From contig CAZYTP010000105.1 in assembly GCA_964650385.1 (NCBI GenBank), positions 1 to 7,898 of the forward strand: a DNA stretch of 7,898 nucleotides, given 5' to 3'. A program made the position numbers and the translations under genes. Shown one piece after another: positions 5,372 to 7,898 of the stretch. Source of the stretch: JAUSPI01 sp964650385. Lineage in GTDB: Bacteria; Desulfobacterota; Syntrophia; Syntrophales; JADFWA01. The stretch's first letter is position 1; the number at the start of each line of letters is the position of its first letter. Under the pieces are notes generated by a model that worked only from the letters and a program-made list of their open reading frames with translations, was not told the origin of the DNA and did no database searches.

Positions 5372-7873
5372 CTACTCAGGGTCCACGGTCTCTTTGTTCA
5401 CCTCTGTCCCATTGGTGTCCTCTTCCATCTCTTCCTCCACACCATTTTCTTCCCTCTCCGCTCTGGCGAGTCCGACCAGTTTTTCTCCCAGATCGAGTCC
5501 GATCAACTTAACCCCCTGAGTGCTCCTGTGTAATAGAGAAATTTCATCAACCTTCATCCGTATGATATTCCCCCCATCACTGATCAATATCACATCCTCG
5601 TTTCCAACGACCTGCCTGATTCCAGACACATATCCGATCCTGGGAACCGTCTTCAGATTAATGATTCCCTTGCCTCCTCTGGTCTGGGTTCTGTACTCGG
5701 AGACTTCCGTCCTTTTGCCGAAGCCATGTTCCGAAATCGTTACAATCGAATTCCCGTTACCGAGAATCTCCATGCCGATAATTTCATCTTCCTTGTTCAT
5801 TCTTATCCCGGTGACACCTCGCGCCGTTCTCCCACTGCTTCTGACGTCCGACTCGTTGAACCGTATCGCCTTCCCCTGTTTTGTGCCAAAAAATACATCC
5901 TGGCTACCATCCGTCAGTTTCACGGCGATCAGCTCATCTCCCTCATCCAGGTTAATAGCAATAATGCCGCCCACTCTCGGATGGGAATAGGCAAGAAGCT
6001 CCGTTTTTTTCGCGACCCCCTTCTTCGTGGCAAAAAATATGAATTTTCCTTCAATAAATTCCTTTACGGAAAGCACCGCTTCCACTCTCTCCTGGCTTGA
6101 TAAGCCTATCAAATTGACAATGGCCTTCCCTTTGGCCGCTCGCCCCGCCTGCGGGATCTGGTGCACCTTGAGCCAGTGAACCCTTCCCGTATTGGTAAAG
6201 CACAATACATAGCTGTGTGTGGAGGCAACAAATATACGTTCCACAAAATCATCTTCTTTCGTGCCCATACCAACCTTACCCTTGCCCCCTCTACGCTGGA
6301 TTCTGTAGAGGGTTGCGGGATTTCTTTTAACGTAACCGTGATGAGATATCGTCACCACCATATCTTCTTCCACGATTAAATCCTCAATATCAATATCTTC
6401 ACTGGCTAAAACAATTTCTGTTCTTCTTTCATCTTCATATTTTTTCTTTATATCTTCCAGTTCCTCGATAATAATATTCAGGATTTTCTGCGGGTCTTCC
6501 AGTATTCCCTTTAACTTTGAAACCAATACGGAAACTTCATCATGCTCTTCGGTAATCTTGCTCTGTTCCAGGTTAGTCAATCTCTGTAACCTCATCTCCA
6601 GGATTGCCTTCACCTGAATATCGCTCAGACCAAACTCTTCCGAAAGTTTCTCTGCGGCTTCTTTAGGCGTGCTCGACGCCTTGATGATTGCAATAACATC
6701 ATCAATGTTACTCAGGGCAATGATGAGCCCCTGAAGAATATGCAACCTCTCATTGGCCTTCTTCAATTCGAATACTGTTCTTTTGGTGACAATTTCTTTT
6801 CTGAATTCTACAAATCGCTGCAGAATCTCTTTGAGATTCAAAACTGCAGGCTGACCATTGTCTATAGAAAGCATTATAATCCCGAAGGAGGTTTGGATCT
6901 GTGTGTGTTTGTAAAGCTGATTGAGAATAATGCTTGTCTCTTCATCTCTCTTTAAATCAATGACTATTCTCATTCCTTCTCTATCAGATTCATCCCTCAG
7001 ATCGGAAATCCCAGTTACTTTTTTCTCCTTAACCAGTTCTGATATTTTTTCAATGAGCTTCGCCTTGTTAACCATGTAGGGAAGTTCCGTAATGACAATA
7101 CTTTCCCGGTCATTCCTTGCATTCTTTTCAACAATGGCCCGCGCCCGCAACCTGATGATTCCTCTCCCCGTCTTATAGGCGGAAACGATCCCCTCCCTCC
7201 CGTTAATAAAACCTGCGGTAGGAAAATCGGGGCCTTGAATAAACCTCATAAGCCCCTCCACCTTAATGTCGGGATCACGAATCAGGGCAATGGTTCCCTC
7301 TACTACTTCACCAAGGTTATGCGGCGGAATATTAGTAGCTACACCGACTGCAATTCCTGATGTGCCGTTTAATAGCAATGTGGGTATCTTTGAGGGAAGA
7401 ACAGTGGGTTCCACGAGAGAATCATCATAGTTAGGTACAAAACTAACGGTTTCCTTATCCAAATCGGCGAGAATTTCCTCGGCGATTCTTGACATACGGA
7501 TCTCCGTATACCTCATTGCTGCCGCTGAATCGCCATCGATCGATCCAAAATTTCCCTGACCGTCAACTAATAAGTGCCGCATAGAAAAATCCTGGGCCAT
7601 TCGGACGATGGTATCGTAGACCGCCGAATCTCCGTGCGGGTGATACTTACCAATAATATCACCCACGATCCTTGCCGATTTTTTGTACGGTCTGTTCCAC
7701 CGGTTTCCGAGCTCCGACATGGCATAGAGAACTCTGCGGTGAACCGGTTTAAGGCCGTCACGCACGTCAGGGATAGCACGCCCGATAATAACGCTCATCG
7801 CATAGTCCATATAGGACTTTTTCATTTCATCTTCTATATTGACCGGGACGGTCCGATGATAAAGCTGATCCAT
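5372..7873 (-). CDS. gyrA: DNA gyrase subunit A
   Basis: GyrA is the DNA-cleaving and rejoining subunit of gyrase (A2B2), which introduces negative supercoils using ATP hydrolysed by GyrB. The 833-residue protein is complete. The active-site tyrosine is Tyr122 in AAMRYTE, with Arg121 before it, the same numbering as E. coli. The quinolone region reads HPHGDSAVYDTIVRMAQ, with Ser83 and Asp87, the residues of drug-sensitive E. coli. The tower and coiled-coil region spans about 330-490, with EMRLQRLTNLEQ near 426-437. The GyrA box QRRGGKG is at 526-532 and opens the C-terminal beta-pinwheel, which separates it from ParC. The pinwheel shows repeated RGGKG/RTARG-like turns. The protein ends in a Glu-rich tail of about 30 residues. 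ATG at 7873 is preceded by AGGAGG (7885-7890) with an 11-base spacer, and an in-frame TGA lies three codons upstream. It leads the archease-rtcB unit. Confidence 0.98.
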   Translation of the reverse strand: MDQLYHRTVPVNIEDEMKKSYMDYAMSVIIGRAIPDVRDGLKPVHRRVLYAMSELGNRWNRPYKKSARIVGDIIGKYHPHGDSAVYDTIVRMAQDFSMRHLLVDGQGNFGSIDGDSAAAMRYTEIRMSRIAEEILADLDKETVSFVPNYDDSLVEPTVLPSKIPTLLLNGTSGIAVGVATNIPPHNLGEVVEGTIALIRDPDIKVEGLMRFIQGPDFPTAGFINGREGIVSAYKTGRGIIRLRARAIVEKNARNDRESIVITELPYMVNKAKLIEKISELVKEKKVTGISDLRDESDREGMRIVIDLKRDEETSIILNQLYKHTQIQTSFGIIMLSIDNGQPAVLNLKEILQRFVEFRKEIVTKRTVFELKKANERLHILQGLIIALSNIDDVIAIIKASSTPKEAAEKLSEEFGLSDIQVKAILEMRLQRLTNLEQSKITEEHDEVSVLVSKLKGILEDPQKILNIIIEELEDIKKKYEDERRTEIVLASEDIDIEDLIVEEDMVVTISHHGYVKRNPATLYRIQRRGGKGKVGMGTKEDDFVERIFVASTHSYVLCFTNTGRVHWLKVHQIPQAGRAAKGKAIVNLIGLSSQERVEAVLSVKEFIEGKFIFFATKKGVAKKTELLAYSHPRVGGIIAINLDEGDELIAVKLTDGSQDVFFGTKQGKAIRFNESDVRSSGRTARGVTGIRMNKEDEIIGMEILGNGNSIVTISEHGFGKRTEVSEYRTQTRGGKGIINLKTVPRIGYVSGIRQVVGNEDVILISDGGNIIRMKVDEISLLHRSTQGVKLIGLDLGEKLVGLARAEREENGVEEEMEEDTNGTEVNKETVDPE

Positions 7874-7884
7874 TATAAATCAAT

Positions 7885-7890
7885 CCTCCT
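7885..7890 (-). promoter_or_regulatory. ribosome binding site of gyrA
   Basis: AGGAGG on the minus strand is a full-strength site, set 11 bases from the ATG, slightly longer than usual. Only 25 bases lie between the ATG and the window edge, so the gyrA promoter or an upstream gene cannot be seen. Confidence 0.75.
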
Positions 7891-7898
7891 CATTACTG

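Noticed and set aside
5520..6100. Two overlapping plus-strand frames of 156 and 124 residues
   Set aside because: Both are antisense to the C-terminal pinwheel of gyrA and show no family features.
7885..7898. TAA and TGA triplets at the window edge, which might be the stop of an upstream gene such as gyrB
   Set aside because: Only a few bases remain and no protein frame can be read, so the neighbour cannot be identified.

Overview
The window reads as an ordinary stretch of bacterial chromosome with one small accessory patch. The organism cannot be named from the sequence. GyrA carries a bacterial-type GyrA box, start codons are mixed (ATG, GTG, TTG) behind Shine-Dalgarno sites, and GC looks moderate. 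The general look of the GyrA, RtcB/archease and ABC proteins, and a TGTCATTTCGA...GAGAAATCT repeat, would fit a Desulfobacterota-like or related Gram-negative genome, but that is a weak inference.

Layout. (1) 1-710, plus strand: the ATP-binding half of an ABC exporter, cut by the left edge. (2) 760-1638, minus strand: an AT-rich gene for an unrecognised 292-residue protein, convergent with the ABC gene. Its N-terminal third has a possible, degenerate PD-(D/E)XK-like layout. (3) 1667-1801: a palindromic, MITE-like repeat with imperfect terminal inverted repeats and a second nested inverted repeat, directly upstream of that gene. (4) 1889-2563, minus: a DUF554 (YqgA-like) membrane protein with a GTG start and its own candidate promoter. 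(5) 2703-3257, minus: a Nudix hydrolase of the ADP-ribose pyrophosphatase type. (6) 3258-3471: a 214-base gap with a 12-base perfect palindrome near the Nudix gene and a hairpin just after rtcB. (7) 3472-7873, minus: gyrA, archease and rtcB, in that transcriptional order, tightly packed.

How the genes work together. The clearest functional unit is archease-rtcB, whose reading frames overlap by 8 bases. Archease is the known activator of the RtcB GTP-dependent RNA ligase, so the pair makes an RNA repair or splicing module. It follows gyrA by only 48 bases, so it is probably carried on the gyrA transcript. The Nudix and DUF554 genes share its strand but are separated by larger gaps and are probably independent units.

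I see no clearly new system. The most unusual part is the 760-1801 patch, where an unknown gene sits against a palindromic element that its upstream open frame runs into. No rRNA, tRNA, CRISPR array or transposase gene was found.
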